From: Lachnospiraceae bacterium JLR.KK002
GTDB taxonomy: Bacteria > Bacillota > Clostridia > Lachnospirales > Lachnospiraceae
Assembly: GCA_036941025.1 (NCBI GenBank)
Contig: JAYMNP010000001.1
Span: forward strand, 1,550,001-1,614,000
Direction: 5' to 3'
Length of the DNA: 64,000 bases
The notes beneath the pieces were generated by a model. That model had not been told where the DNA came from and searched no databases. It worked only from the letters and a program-made list of their open reading frames with translations. Shown here in pieces: positions 42,301 through 52,144 of the stretch. Position 1 is the first letter of the stretch, and each line of letters opens with the position of its first letter. Both the position numbers and the translations under genes were made by a program.

Positions 42301-42306
42301 GATTGT

Positions 42307-42323
42307 CGTAATATTTATGTAAT
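42307..42323 (+). promoter_or_regulatory. WalR-like box
   Basis: CGTAAT-ATTTA-TGTAAT on the plus strand; the WalR/YycF consensus is TGTWAH-N5-TGTWAH, so 11 of 12 positions fit. It lies 6 bases upstream of the -35 box of a cell-wall hydrolase gene, the usual place for activation. A third weaker repeat (TTGTAGAA) follows at the same 11-base period. Confidence 0.6.
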
Positions 42324-42397
42324 ATTTGTAGAAATTCACAGTCCTTATCCATGTTCCGTCTCCGCAGGGTGTCAGTTATCCACAAAACAGTATCCGC

Positions 42398-44029
42398 TCA
42401 GTCCGTTTTCTCCTCCGGGTCCTTATCCAGAATGGAAAAAGCAATGTTGGTGGCGTGGTCTGCCACACGTTCCAGCCCTGTTACCAGATCCGTAAAAATT
42501 ATACCGGACATGGGAGAGCATTTTCCTTTGGCCATCCGCTTCACATGGTTCTGCTGCAGTTCGCGCTCCATATGGTCAATGTCATCCTCCAGTTCCAGAA
42601 TATCCTGCAGGTTCTTTTCATCCAGCGTCACAAACATTTCCATGGCCTTTTCCAGGATTATCATGGTTTTCCGGTGCATTTCCTGAATTTCCCTGGCGCC
42701 TTTCCTGGTAAAATCCAGATGTTCCTCCAGACACTTCACTGCAAAATCCGCAATATTTTCCGCATGATCCCCGATTCGCTCAATATCGCTGACCACATGG
42801 AACAGGCCGCCGATTCGTTTCGCATCCACAACGGGAAGCTGAAGCTGGTTGATTTTTACCAGGTAATCCGTCAGCTCATGGCTCAGGAAATCAATCTGCT
42901 TTTCCGTCTTGTAAACTCTGGCAATCTTTTCTTCATTTCCCTCAAAAAATGCTTCCATGGCAAGATTTAAATTCTGCCGGGCCATGGTTCCCATCCGCTC
43001 GATTTCCTGAGTGGTTTCCACCACTGCTGTGGAGGGGGAGAAAATATTCTGTTTTCCGATATAGAGAAGCTGGTATTCTTTGTTTTCCACATCTTCTCCC
43101 GGTATCAGCCGCCTGGTCAGCGATACAAACTGAGAGGAAACCGGAAGAAAGATAATGGTCTGGAAAATTTTGAACAGGGAATCCGCATTTGCCACGCATC
43201 GTCCCACATCCGCACCTGAAATATGTAAAATAAAAGATTCAAACTGCTTCATGCCAAATGCCAGCAGAATGCCGATAATCACCATGCCGAACACATTGAA
43301 CATCACATGAATCAGTGCCGCCCGCTTTGCATCTTTTTTGGCGTCCAGGCTGGCCAGCACTGCCGGCGTACAGGAACCGATGTTACATCCCAGAACCACA
43401 TAAAAGCAGACCGGAAGAGCCACCAGGCCCTGGCTGGCCATCAGAAGCAGAATGCTGACTGTTACCGAGGAACTCTGAACAACAACCGTAATTACCGTTC
43501 CCAGCAGAATTCCAAGTATCGGGTTATCCAGACTGGCCAGAATATTCAGTACATTCTGATATTCCCGCAGACCGGACATGGCGTCTTTCATCATACTGAT
43601 TCCCAGAAACAGTGCGCCGAACCCCAGAATAACTTCTCCGACTTTTTTCACCATAGGCCGCTTTCCGAACATCATAAAGACCGCGCCTACAAAAAGAATC
43701 ACGGGAGCAACTCCCGTCAGGTTAAAGGCTACAAGCTGAGACGTAATCGTGGTACCGATATTGGCTCCAAAGATAATCCCCACTGACTGGGCCAGCGTCA
43801 TAATTCCGGTATTTACAAAGCTGACCACCATAACGGTAGTGGCGCCTGAGGACTGAATAATCGCTGTAAACAGGGCTCCGAACAGCACCGCGATAATTTT
43901 ATTTTTCGTCATGGCCTCCAAAATGCTCCTGAGCCTGGCTCCTGCCGCTTTCTGCAGGCCCTGGCTCATAAAGCTCATACCGAATAAAAACAGTCCAAGA
44001 CCTCCAAGCAATGTTACTATTAATTCCAT
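42398..44029 (-). CDS. Na+/phosphate cotransporter with C-terminal PhoU domain
   Basis: A 543-residue membrane protein. The two QSS motifs that mark the inverted repeats of the NptA/SLC34 family are present (AIIQSSGATTVMVV near 58, VVVQSSSVTVSIL near 185), with about eight membrane segments over residues 1-310. A PhoU-like helical domain follows (about 340-530; GGLFHVVSDIERIGDHAENI is its metal-binding type motif). It takes up phosphate with sodium. AAAGGGAGAA precedes the ATG. It follows ribF by 72 bases and may be read from the same mRNA, but it is not a standard part of that operon. Confidence 0.93.
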   Translation of the reverse strand: MELIVTLLGGLGLFLFGMSFMSQGLQKAAGARLRSILEAMTKNKIIAVLFGALFTAIIQSSGATTVMVVSFVNTGIMTLAQSVGIIFGANIGTTITSQLVAFNLTGVAPVILFVGAVFMMFGKRPMVKKVGEVILGFGALFLGISMMKDAMSGLREYQNVLNILASLDNPILGILLGTVITVVVQSSSVTVSILLLMASQGLVALPVCFYVVLGCNIGSCTPAVLASLDAKKDAKRAALIHVMFNVFGMVIIGILLAFGMKQFESFILHISGADVGRCVANADSLFKIFQTIIFLPVSSQFVSLTRRLIPGEDVENKEYQLLYIGKQNIFSPSTAVVETTQEIERMGTMARQNLNLAMEAFFEGNEEKIARVYKTEKQIDFLSHELTDYLVKINQLQLPVVDAKRIGGLFHVVSDIERIGDHAENIADFAVKCLEEHLDFTRKGAREIQEMHRKTMIILEKAMEMFVTLDEKNLQDILELEDDIDHMERELQQNHVKRMAKGKCSPMSGIIFTDLVTGLERVADHATNIAFSILDKDPEEKTD

Positions 44030-44101
44030 GGTATTCTCCCTTTTTCATTCCCGCTGCCGAACATCCCGCCGCGGGGTTCTGCTTCCTCCGGTATCATCCG
44101 G

Positions 44102-45049
44102 TTAATTTCCGCGGATGATACAATGTGTATCAAAATATTTCCTTCCGTATAAGATGTCCTGCTCCATCTGAGATTTCAGTACTTCCAGGCTGTCAAACCT
44201 GCGTTCTTCCCGCACCCGGCTTAAAAATTTCACTTTGACCTGCGCTCCGTACATATCCTCCGATACGTCAAAAAGGTGGGTTTCCACTCCCACCGGGTTC
44301 TCTCCCTCAATGGTGGGCTTGCACCCCACATTGGTAATACCCGGATATTCCGCTCCGCAATATTCTGTCACGGTAAGATATACGCCAAAAGGCGGCAGCA
44401 GCTTGTCCGCCGGGGGCTCAAGGTTGATAGTGGGAATACCCAGCACAGGCTTCCCCAGCTTCTTTCCATGGAGAATCTGCCCTTCCACAAAAAATTCATA
44501 TCCCAGCAGCCGGTTTGCTTTCTCCATATTTCCTCCGGCAATTTCCTCCCGGACAAAAGTACTGCTGATATCTCTGCCTTCCTCCTGCATTTTGTCCACC
44601 ACTTCCACTTCATATCCATACCGGAAAGCATACGCTTCCAGCATCCGGTAATCGCCCCGGCGTTTGTGGCCAAACCGGAAATCCGTTCCCACCACCATAT
44701 ATTTCACGTGAAGCCCTGTCACAATCCGTTCTATAAATTCCTCCGGCTCCATGCGCATAATTTCTTCTGTAAAAGGACATTCAATCAGATAATCAATGCC
44801 GATACTCTCAAAAAGTTTCACTTTTTCCTGATTGGTGGTCAGTACCTGGACCGGTGTATTCTGAATCTGTTTCCCCGGCGGTATGTCAAAAGTAAAAATC
44901 ACTGCCTTTAATCCCGGATTCTCCTTTTTTCTTTTTGCCATATAATCCATCAGCAGTTCATGTCCCCGGTGAAGTCCGTCAAACTTTCCCAGAGACAGTA
45001 CCGTCGGCTCCTTGATTTCAAAAGTGATACTTTGCTTTATGTATTCCAT
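44102..45049 (-). CDS. ribF: Bifunctional riboflavin kinase / FAD synthetase
   Basis: A 315-residue enzyme that makes FMN and then FAD from riboflavin. The N-terminal adenylyltransferase domain has KFDGLHRGHE at residues 22-31 (HxGH-type nucleotide site). The C-terminal flavokinase domain has GIPTINLEPP near 200 and a late YGAQVKVKFLSRVREERRF. The start is ATG 45049 after GAGGAGG; a longer frame adds 14 residues without a ribosome binding site. It follows truB in the usual infB-operon order. No FMN riboswitch is seen before it. Confidence 0.95.
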   Translation of the reverse strand: MEYIKQSITFEIKEPTVLSLGKFDGLHRGHELLMDYMAKRKKENPGLKAVIFTFDIPPGKQIQNTPVQVLTTNQEKVKLFESIGIDYLIECPFTEEIMRMEPEEFIERIVTGLHVKYMVVGTDFRFGHKRRGDYRMLEAYAFRYGYEVEVVDKMQEEGRDISSTFVREEIAGGNMEKANRLLGYEFFVEGQILHGKKLGKPVLGIPTINLEPPADKLLPPFGVYLTVTEYCGAEYPGITNVGCKPTIEGENPVGVETHLFDVSEDMYGAQVKVKFLSRVREERRFDSLEVLKSQMEQDILYGRKYFDTHCIIRGN

Positions 45050-45104
45050 GTTCGTTTCCTCCTCAGGGCAATGCTCACTTTGCCTTTCCATGTAAAAACC
45101 GCCC

Positions 45105-46046
45105 TCAGGGCAGGTCCATGAACATCCGGACCGGCTTCAGTTCTTTTCTTTTTTCATCCCAGCGGTAAATACCAGCAAATGACTGCTTTTCATCATAAAG
45201 ACGCAGGATGGTCTGACGATATTCTTCGTGCCATTCTGTCAGCCACTCCGGTTTCAGTGCGTTTCCATTGTATAACAGTCCGGAAAATTCTTTCTGCACC
45301 GAGGAACAGGGATATGGAAGAAATACACAGTCCGTATTTTTTACCAGTCCCGGCAAATCTTCCCTGGTCAGCTCTTTCTGAGGGTCATGTGCCCTGACTG
45401 CCTGTACCTGAGCTTCCACTTCCGCCAGCCGGACGGCATCCTGTACTTTAAAATCCGCCACTCTGGTACGCAGCAATGCTTCCATACATCCGCCGCAGCC
45501 CAGTTTCTGTCCGATATCGTGGCACAGCGTCCGAATATAGGTTCCTTTGGAGCAATGCACCCGCAGCCGCACCCTGGGAAGTTCCTCTTTCAGAACCTGA
45601 ATGGAAAATACTGTAATCTCCCTGGGTTTCCGCTCCACTTCAATCCCCGCCCTTGCCAGATCACAGAGCTTTCTGCCGTTGACCTTCAGAGCGGAATACA
45701 TGGGAGGAATCTGCCGCTGTGTTCCTGTAAATCCTGCGATTACTTCCATCACCTGTTCCGGGGGACAGGTTACCTCTTTTTCCTCCAGAACCGTCCCTGT
45801 CATGTCCTGGGTATCCGTGGTCTTTCCCAGCAGCAGTGTGGCCTCATACACTTTGTCTTTCTCTGTCAGCATGTCGCAGACCCTGGTGGCTCTGCCAAGG
45901 CAGACCGGAAGCACTCCTTCCGCTTCCGGGTCCAGCGTTCCCGTATGGCCAATCTTTTTCTGCCTCAAAATTCCCCGGAGTTTTGCCACCACATCGTGGG
46001 ATGTATATCCTTTTTCCTTGTATACATTAATGATTCCGTTTATCAT
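45105..46046 (-). CDS. truB: tRNA pseudouridine(55) synthase
   Basis: A 313-residue enzyme that makes pseudouridine 55 in the T loop of tRNAs. The catalytic Asp39 sits in HTGTLDPEAEGVLPVCLG. Further motifs are KVYEATLLLGKTTDTQD and GTYIRTLCHDIG. Its ATG overlaps the stop of the DHH phosphoesterase gene in an ATGA junction. It is placed after rbfA and nrnA, the usual Firmicutes order, which links translation initiation with tRNA maturation. Confidence 0.96.
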   Translation of the reverse strand: MINGIINVYKEKGYTSHDVVAKLRGILRQKKIGHTGTLDPEAEGVLPVCLGRATRVCDMLTEKDKVYEATLLLGKTTDTQDMTGTVLEEKEVTCPPEQVMEVIAGFTGTQRQIPPMYSALKVNGRKLCDLARAGIEVERKPREITVFSIQVLKEELPRVRLRVHCSKGTYIRTLCHDIGQKLGCGGCMEALLRTRVADFKVQDAVRLAEVEAQVQAVRAHDPQKELTREDLPGLVKNTDCVFLPYPCSSVQKEFSGLLYNGNALKPEWLTEWHEEYRQTILRLYDEKQSFAGIYRWDEKRKELKPVRMFMDLP

Positions 46047-47023
46047 GTTCTGACTGCTCCCTGCGCATCTCCGCTCTGAAGCTGTTTTTTCATTTCTTCA
46101 CAGAGCTTTTCGATGACTGACTCGCTGCTGCCTTCCATGGTGGCTCCGGCTGCCCGGACATGTCCTCCCCCCTGGAATTTCACGGCAATTTCCGCCACAT
46201 CCACTCTTTCGTTGGAGCGCATACTGATTTTCCAGGAACCGTCTTCATTTTCATAGAGAAATATGGCGGCTTCCGCGCCTTTTGTCACCCGAAGCTGGCT
46301 GACAATCCCGTCCAGATGTTTGGGAAGGACATGATACCTCTCCATTTCTTCTCTCGTGACTGCTGCGGCAATTACCTGGTTTTCCAGATAACGCCTGCTG
46401 TTTAACAGGGCCTGTCCCAGAATCTTATTCTGCTCAAAGGTTTTGGTATAGAAGGTTTCATCTATGATTTTCGTATAGTTGATACCCTTTCCCATGAGAA
46501 TTCCCGCAACGTTCATGGTCTGCGGGGAAGTGCTGGAATACTGGAATACCCCGGTGTCATGCACAATACCCACATAAATGCATTCCGCAATTTCCTTTGT
46601 AATCCTGTCTTCCTCCAGCAGTTCAAAAATCAGTTCCGAGGTGGAACTTTTCTCCGGAAAAATATAATTTTCGTCTGCAAAGCTGTCATTGCTCACATGA
46701 TGGTCAATACAGATGGTCTTTTTTGCCGTATTGAAATATTTTACCGCTGCCCCAAGACGGGCAGTATCCCCGCAGTCCTGCACAATGCAGAGGTCGTAGA
46801 CTTTATCGCTTTCGCAGGTATGGCATATCCGGTCCGCATGATGCAGAAATTTAAAAATATTGGGTATGGGCTCCAGATACAAATCCACTTCCGTCCGGGG
46901 AAACCAGGTGGTGATGTAATTATAGGTTGCCAGGCAGGAGCCGACGCAGTCCCCGTCCGGCCTCACATGTCCTGCAACGGCAACTGTTTTTACCTGAGCC
47001 AGTTCTGACGCTAAATCTTTCAT
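46043..47023 (-). CDS. nrnA: DHH phosphoesterase, nanoRNase/pAp phosphatase type
   Basis: A 326-residue DHH/DHHA1 protein. The motifs are GHVRPDGDCVGS at residues 18-29, QDCGDTARLG, DHHVSND near 118, and the DHHA1 signature GGGHVRAAG near 285. NrnA proteins degrade 2-5 nt RNAs and dephosphorylate pAp. The position between rbfA and truB is typical. The ATG is preceded by AGGGAGAA. Family and role are well supported; whether it prefers nanoRNA, pAp or cyclic-dinucleotide products is not visible. Confidence 0.92.
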   Translation of the reverse strand: MKDLASELAQVKTVAVAGHVRPDGDCVGSCLATYNYITTWFPRTEVDLYLEPIPNIFKFLHHADRICHTCESDKVYDLCIVQDCGDTARLGAAVKYFNTAKKTICIDHHVSNDSFADENYIFPEKSSTSELIFELLEEDRITKEIAECIYVGIVHDTGVFQYSSTSPQTMNVAGILMGKGINYTKIIDETFYTKTFEQNKILGQALLNSRRYLENQVIAAAVTREEMERYHVLPKHLDGIVSQLRVTKGAEAAIFLYENEDGSWKISMRSNERVDVAEIAVKFQGGGHVRAAGATMEGSSESVIEKLCEEMKKQLQSGDAQGAVRT

Positions 47024-47046
47024 TGCTGTGTTCTCCCTGTCTGTGT

Positions 47047-47415
47047 CTATCGCTGCGGTTCCTGCTGTCTGTTCACATCGTCAATAAGTTTCGACATGCT
47101 CACGCCGTATTCAATGGACTGGTCCAGTACAAACCGGATTTCCGGCGTATTTCTCAGGTTGATATTCCGGGCCAGTTTGCTGCGGATATAGCCTTCCGCA
47201 CTTTTTAAGCCGGCCAGCGTACTGGTCTGTGAATCCTGGTCTCCCAGTACGCTGATATACGCCTTGCAGCTTTTTAAATCCGGAGCCACTTCCACTGCCA
47301 CCACAGAGGTCATGGGGTTGATTCTGGGGTCTTTGATTTCCCCCCGGATGATGTTGCTCAGCTCCCGCAGGACCTCCTCGTTGATTCTTGTATTTTTAAT
47401 GCTGTTCTTTTTCAT
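47047..47415 (-). CDS. rbfA: Ribosome-binding factor A
   Basis: A 122-residue KH-fold protein for late 30S maturation. RINEEVLRELSNIIRGEIKDPRI at the start and DLKSCKAYISVLGD in the middle are typical of RbfA. It lies 11 bases after infB and 23 before nrnA. A ribosome binding site (AAAGGCAG) precedes the ATG. Normal length. Confidence 0.95.
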   Translation of the reverse strand: MKKNSIKNTRINEEVLRELSNIIRGEIKDPRINPMTSVVAVEVAPDLKSCKAYISVLGDQDSQTSTLAGLKSAEGYIRSKLARNINLRNTPEIRFVLDQSIEYGVSMSKLIDDVNRQQEPQR

Positions 47416-47426
47416 ATTCTGCCTTT

Positions 47427-50228
47427 CTAACGGGGCACTTCCACCATGGTATATGCTTCTACCACATCCAGTTCCTGAATATCGTTGAAGCCCTCAAATA
47501 CCAGGCCGCATTCATAGCCCGCTTTTACTTCCTTCACGTCATCCTTAAACCGCTTCAGAGATGCCAGATTCCCTTCGAAAATCTGTTCTTCTCCTCTGGA
47601 AATACGTATCTTGCAGCCTCTCTGGAACACACCGTCCAGCACATAGGAGCCGGCAATATTTCCCACTCCGGAGGCTTTGAATATCTGGCGCACTTCCGCA
47701 TGGCCCAGCACCTTTTCTTCAAATACGGGGTCAAGCATACCTTTCATTGCCGCCTGTACATCCTCAATGGCATTGTAAATTACTTTATACAGACGCATAT
47801 CCACGCCTTCCCGCTCTGCCGTCGCTTTTGCAGTGGCGTCAGGACGCACGTTAAATCCAATGATAATGGCGTTGGAAGCAGAAGCAAGACTCACATCGGA
47901 CTCGTTGATAGCCCCCACGCCTCCATGGATGACTTTTACCACAACTTCTTCGTTGGAGAGTTTTACAAGACTCTGCTTTACCGCTTCCACGGAACCCTGT
48001 ACGTCCGCTTTCACAATAATGGGAAGTTCTTTGATATTTCCGGACTGAATCTGGGAGAACAGATCATCCAGAGACATTCTGGATTTTGTCTCTTCCAGCA
48101 TTTTCTCCCGTCCCTCGGAAATAAAAGTATCCGCAAAGCTCTTGGCCTCTTTTTCCGAATCTGTACATACAAAGATTTCCCCGGCATTGGGCACATTATT
48201 CAATCCTAATATTTCCACCGGTGTGGAAGGCCCTGCTTCTTTCACTCTCCTGCCCTTGTCGTCAATCATGGCTCTTACTTTTCCGTAACAGCTTCCGCAG
48301 GCTACCGGCTGCCCTACCTTCAAAGTTCCCTTCTGAACCAGAATGGTGGCTACAGAACCCCGGCCTTTATCAAGCTGGGCCTCAATCACAAGACCTCGTG
48401 CATTCCGGCTGGGATTTGCCTTTAACTCACAGATTTCCGCTGTCAGCAGAATCATTTCCAGCAGTGTGTCAATTCCCTCATGGGAATGTGCGGATACCGG
48501 TACAAAAATAGTACTTCCGCCCCAGTCTTCCGGAATCAGCTCATATTCTGCCAGTTCCTGTTTCACCCGTTCCACATTGGCGCTGGGCTTATCAATCTTA
48601 TTAATTGCCACGATAATTTCCACGCCTGCCGCTTTGGCATGGCTGATGGCTTCCACCGTCTGGGGCATAACACCGTCGTCTGCAGCCACTACCAGGATGG
48701 CAATGTCTGTTGCATTGGCCCCTCGCATACGCATTGCGGTAAATGCCTCGTGTCCCGGTGTGTCCAGAAACGTAATCTTTTCCCCGTTGCACTCTACCAT
48801 ATAAGCGCCGATGTGCTGGGTAATGCCGCCTGCCTCCCGGTCAATCACATGGGTATCGCGAATTGCATCCAGCAGGGATGTTTTTCCATGATCCACGTGT
48901 CCCATAACACACACAACCGGAGGACGTTTTTCCTGAACGGACACGTCTTCTTCTTCCTCTTTCAGCAGTTCCGCTATTACGTCTATCTTTTCTTCCTGCT
49001 CGCAGATACAGTTGAATTCCAGCGCGATTTCTTCTGCTGCCGCAAAATCAATTTCACTGTTCACGGTTACGATATTGCCCTGTAAAAACAGTTTTTTGAT
49101 AATCACAGAAGGCTGGATTTTCATGCGGTCCGCCAGCTCCCGGATAGTAAGTTTTTCCGGAATGGTAATCGTCTTAATCGTCTCTTCCTCTTTCTTCTGA
49201 GGCTGCTGGGGCTGCTGAGGCTTTTTGCCTCTGGTTTTCTTTTCCAGATTGTCAAACCGTTCTTTTTTCCTGCCCATCAGCTCTTTTTCATGCCGCTGAT
49301 TGCCGCCCTTGCGGTTGTCACGCTCCCGGCTTTCCTTCCCTCTGGTTTCTTCCATGGAGGAGGATGGCGCATTCTGATTCATCTTATGAATTTCCTGCTC
49401 AAAACGATTTTTCTGTCCGGGACGTCCGTTCTGGAACGGACGGTTATTCCGGTCTCCCTGGGACCTGCTGTTTCTGTCTCCCTGCGGTCTTGCCGGTCTG
49501 TCTCCCTGCGGACGGTTATTTCTCTCTCCCTGCGGCCTTGTTCCCCGCTCTCCCTGCGGTCTTGCCGGTCTGTCTCCCTGCGGACGGTTATTTCTCTCTC
49601 CCTGCGGACGGTTATTTCTCTCTCCCTGCGGTCTTGCCGGTCTGTCTCCCTGTGGACGGTTATTTCTCTCTCCCTGCGGTCTTGCTCCCCGTTCTTCCTG
49701 AGCCCGAATATTTTTCTCTCCGTTCTGGGGCCTTACCGGTCTGTCTCCCTGCGGACGGTTATTTCTCTCTCCCTGCGGTCTTGCTCCCCGCTCTCCCTGC
49801 GGACGGTTATTTCTCTCTCCCTGCGGCCTTGCCGGACGTCTCGGTGCAGTCTTGCTGTTCTGGGGATTAAACACAGCAGTGATACTGGATTTTTTTCTGG
49901 GACGTTCTGTTTCCTGTTTTCCTGTTTCCGGTTTATCGGCTTCTGCTTTCACTGGTCTGGCTGCATCTCCTTTTTTCGTTTCATTCTCAGGCGCTGCCCC
50001 TTTCGCCTGGATATTTTTGGACGATTCTTCTTTTTTCTTTTCTGTTTCCGTTTTCGGACTGTCTGCTTTTCCCCCGTTAAATTTCTTTTTTACCATATCA
50101 ATTACATCATCTTCTATGGCACTGCTTGCCGTCTTTTTTACTATATTTTTCTCCTTCAGAAATTCGATTACGTCTTTAGATTGTATGTTCAATTCATTTG
50201 CAATTTCATATATTCTGACTTTTGCCAT
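47427..50228 (-). CDS. infB: Translation initiation factor IF-2 with a PQGER-repeat linker
   Basis: A 933-residue GTPase that brings initiator tRNA to the ribosome. The N-terminal IF2-N helix bundle ([20 protein letters not shown]) is followed by a Lys/Glu-rich part and then about 140 residues of RPQGERNN / RPQGDRPA repeats (about 130-275). A second IF2-N type domain follows ([20 protein letters not shown]), then the G domain with GHVDHGKT near 440, DTPGHEAF and NKID, and domains II to IV. GGAGG precedes the ATG. The repeat linker is longer than in most IF-2 proteins; linkers of this factor vary widely. Confidence 0.96.
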   Translation of the reverse strand: MAKVRIYEIANELNIQSKDVIEFLKEKNIVKKTASSAIEDDVIDMVKKKFNGGKADSPKTETEKKKEESSKNIQAKGAAPENETKKGDAARPVKAEADKPETGKQETERPRKKSSITAVFNPQNSKTAPRRPARPQGERNNRPQGERGARPQGERNNRPQGDRPVRPQNGEKNIRAQEERGARPQGERNNRPQGDRPARPQGERNNRPQGERNNRPQGDRPARPQGERGTRPQGERNNRPQGDRPARPQGDRNSRSQGDRNNRPFQNGRPGQKNRFEQEIHKMNQNAPSSSMEETRGKESRERDNRKGGNQRHEKELMGRKKERFDNLEKKTRGKKPQQPQQPQKKEEETIKTITIPEKLTIRELADRMKIQPSVIIKKLFLQGNIVTVNSEIDFAAAEEIALEFNCICEQEEKIDVIAELLKEEEEDVSVQEKRPPVVCVMGHVDHGKTSLLDAIRDTHVIDREAGGITQHIGAYMVECNGEKITFLDTPGHEAFTAMRMRGANATDIAILVVAADDGVMPQTVEAISHAKAAGVEIIVAINKIDKPSANVERVKQELAEYELIPEDWGGSTIFVPVSAHSHEGIDTLLEMILLTAEICELKANPSRNARGLVIEAQLDKGRGSVATILVQKGTLKVGQPVACGSCYGKVRAMIDDKGRRVKEAGPSTPVEILGLNNVPNAGEIFVCTDSEKEAKSFADTFISEGREKMLEETKSRMSLDDLFSQIQSGNIKELPIIVKADVQGSVEAVKQSLVKLSNEEVVVKVIHGGVGAINESDVSLASASNAIIIGFNVRPDATAKATAEREGVDMRLYKVIYNAIEDVQAAMKGMLDPVFEEKVLGHAEVRQIFKASGVGNIAGSYVLDGVFQRGCKIRISRGEEQIFEGNLASLKRFKDDVKEVKAGYECGLVFEGFNDIQELDVVEAYTMVEVPR
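49440..49830 (-). repeat. 24-bp tandem repeats inside infB
   Basis: About sixteen units built on TCTCCCTGCGGACGG plus 9 more bases encode the Arg/Asn/Gly/Gln-rich linker of IF-2. They are in frame, so copy number changes would keep the gene open. Confidence 0.85.
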
Positions 50229-50243
50229 ATGTTACTACCTCCG

Positions 50244-50564
50244 TTATTCCGTTACATCTGCTATTTTCAACTTTTCTATCAGGTTTGCGGCAAATCCTTC
50301 ATCCAATACTGCAAGACTGGCGCGATACTGTTTGCCGATGGCATGGCCCAATGTCTCTTTCGGAGCGTACAGATACATTGGAACATGATAATAAGAACAC
50401 ATATTTCGAAACATTTTTTTCGTATTTTCCGAAGCTTCCGCAGAAATAATCACAAGAAATGCCTGATGGGATTTCACCGCCTTTTCTGTGGAAAACTCTC
50501 CGCTTGCTATTTTCCCCGCTTTCGCCGCCAGCCCAAGCATGGACAGAATCTTATCTTGCTGCAA
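50244..50564 (-). CDS. L7Ae-family RNA-binding protein (YlxQ-like)
   Basis: A 106-residue L7Ae/L30e/S12e/Gadd45-fold protein, the YlxQ of nusA-infB operons (ILSMLGLAAKAGKIASGE at the start). It probably binds kink-turn RNA. The start is a TTG at 50564 with AAGGAG 10 bases upstream; it overlaps the ylxR stop by 14 bases. Its exact target is not known. The alternative ATG eight codons later would cut into the conserved first helix. Confidence 0.9.
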   Translation of the reverse strand: MQQDKILSMLGLAAKAGKIASGEFSTEKAVKSHQAFLVIISAEASENTKKMFRNMCSYYHVPMYLYAPKETLGHAIGKQYRASLAVLDEGFAANLIEKLKIADVTE

Positions 50565-50823
50565 TGGCTTCCATCTCCTTTGTCAGATTTTCGATTATTT
50601 CTTCCGGTATGGATATTTTCAGAGAACGTTCCAGTCCCTTTCCTTTCAGAGCCTTTTCAAGACATTCTCTGCCGGGACAGAGATAGGCGCCTCTCCCGTT
50701 CTTCTTTCCGGTGACATCCAGAAGAATTTCATCTTCTCCGGTTCGGATGACCCGCAGAAGTTCCTTCTTGCTTCTCATTTCACCGCAGCCCACACACTGG
50801 CGCATGGGAATCTTTTTAGTCAT
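50551..50823 (-). CDS. YlxR (DUF448) RNA-binding protein
   Basis: A 90-residue protein with the DUF448 signature: PMRQCVGCGEMRSKKELLRV at the start and GRGAYLCPGRECLEKALK in the middle. YlxR members bind nucleic acid, and some act on RNase P or transcription. The ATG at 50823 follows GAGGGGAA and overlaps the nusA stop by 8 bases. The frame is open further upstream only because it crosses the repeat-rich nusA tail; that longer form (starting at 50970) is rejected. Confidence 0.92.
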   Translation of the reverse strand: MTKKIPMRQCVGCGEMRSKKELLRVIRTGEDEILLDVTGKKNGRGAYLCPGRECLEKALKGKGLERSLKISIPEEIIENLTKEMEAIAAR

Positions 50824-52117
50824 TTTTATTCCCCTCTTCTTCGTATTCAGATTCTCCCTCATATTCGGATTCTCCCTCGTACTCAGAATCTTCTTCATAT
50901 CCGGATTCTCCCTCATACTCAGAATCTTCTTCGTATCCTGACTCTCCCTCATACCCGGATTCTTCTTCATATTCTAAATCAGGATCTTCCTCGTAATATT
51001 CTTCCGCCTCATCGTAATCGCCGGCTTCATAATCTTCTTCGTATTCCTCATATTCATTTTCATAATCCATAAAGTCTCCGGCTTCTCTTGCCTGAGTCTC
51101 ACTTTTAATGTCAATCTTAAATCCGGTCAGCCTTGCGGCAAGTCTTGCGTTCTGCCCTTCTTTTCCGATTGCCAGAGATAACTGGTAATCCGGCACCACC
51201 ACTCTGGCTGTCTTTTCTTCCGCATCTGCAATAACGGAAATTACTTTTGCAGGGCTTAACGCATTTTCAATCAGCATTGCCGCATTATCGCTCCAGTTGA
51301 TAATGTCGATTTTCTCTCCCCGCAGTTCATTGACAATGGCGTTTACCCTGGCTCCGTTCAGCCCCACACAGGCCCCTACCGGGTCCACATCCGGGTCATT
51401 GCTCCAGACTGCAATCTTGGTTCTGCTTCCGGCTTCTCTGGAAATGCTTTTGATTTCCACAATTCCTTCTTTTACCTCTGTCACTTCCGACTCAAACAGA
51501 CGCTTCACCAGTTCCGGATGGGTTCTGGACACCAGGATTTTCGGACCCTTGGAGGTTGATTTTACTTCCAGGATATAGAGCTTAATCCTCTCCGTAGGCT
51601 GGAATACTTCGCCTTTTACCTGCTCGTTTTCACTTAAAATAGCGTCTACCTTGCCCAGATTGATACTGATGTTCTTCCCTACATACCGCTGTACAATTCC
51701 GGTTACCACATCTTTTTCTTTTCCATAATACTGGTCAAAGAGCACCTTGCGCTCTTCCTCCCGAATCTTCTGCAGAATCACATTCTTGGCATTCTGAGTG
51801 GCAATACGTCCGAATTCTTTGGATTTTACCTCAATATTGACGATATCTCCCACATCATATTTGGAATCAATCATTCTGGCATTGGCAACGCTGATTTCCA
51901 TCACGCTGTCTTCCACTTCCTCCACCACTGTTTTTTCCGCATACACATGGAATTCACAGGTTTCCGGATTGATGTCGACTTTGATATTGTCTGATTTGCC
52001 AAAATGATTTTTACATGCGGTAATCAGCGAATTTTCTATTGCTTCCAGCAAAGTATCTTTGCTGATATCTTTTTCTTTCTCCAGTATGTTCAACGCTTCC
52101 AATAATTCATTGTTCAT
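50816..52117 (-). CDS. nusA: Transcription factor NusA with acidic repeat tail
   Basis: A 433-residue factor that controls RNA polymerase pausing, termination and antitermination. The N-terminal polymerase-binding domain ([18 protein letters not shown]), S1 domain (about 135-200) and two KH domains ([18 protein letters not shown] and [21 protein letters not shown]) are complete by about residue 350. The last 80 residues are an acidic, Tyr/Gly/Ser repeat tail ([18 protein letters not shown] units) not found in B. subtilis NusA and unlike the acidic repeats of E. coli NusA. It follows rimP by 27 bases. Confidence 0.95.
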   Translation of the reverse strand: MNNELLEALNILEKEKDISKDTLLEAIENSLITACKNHFGKSDNIKVDINPETCEFHVYAEKTVVEEVEDSVMEISVANARMIDSKYDVGDIVNIEVKSKEFGRIATQNAKNVILQKIREEERKVLFDQYYGKEKDVVTGIVQRYVGKNISINLGKVDAILSENEQVKGEVFQPTERIKLYILEVKSTSKGPKILVSRTHPELVKRLFESEVTEVKEGIVEIKSISREAGSRTKIAVWSNDPDVDPVGACVGLNGARVNAIVNELRGEKIDIINWSDNAAMLIENALSPAKVISVIADAEEKTARVVVPDYQLSLAIGKEGQNARLAARLTGFKIDIKSETQAREAGDFMDYENEYEEYEEDYEAGDYDEAEEYYEEDPDLEYEEESGYEGESGYEEDSEYEGESGYEEDSEYEGESEYEGESEYEEEGNKND

Positions 52118-52144
52118 TTCTTTTACCCTCCTGAAACGTTTGTA

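Noticed and set aside
44102..45110. FMN riboswitch before ribF
   Set aside because: Only 55 bases separate truB and ribF, with none of the conserved riboswitch core; ribF is read through from upstream.
49440..49830. Possible CRISPR array (regular 24-bp repeats)
   Set aside because: There are no unique spacers; units are contiguous, in frame and encode the IF-2 linker. No cas genes.
49290..50714. A 474-residue open frame on the plus strand opposite infB
   Set aside because: It reads Ser/Leu/Arg repeats that are the mirror of the IF-2 linker codons, has no ribosome binding site, and infB on the other strand is certain.
50823..50990. Second repeat array resembling a satellite or CRISPR
   Set aside because: It is the coding sequence of the NusA acidic tail; repeats are contiguous and in frame.
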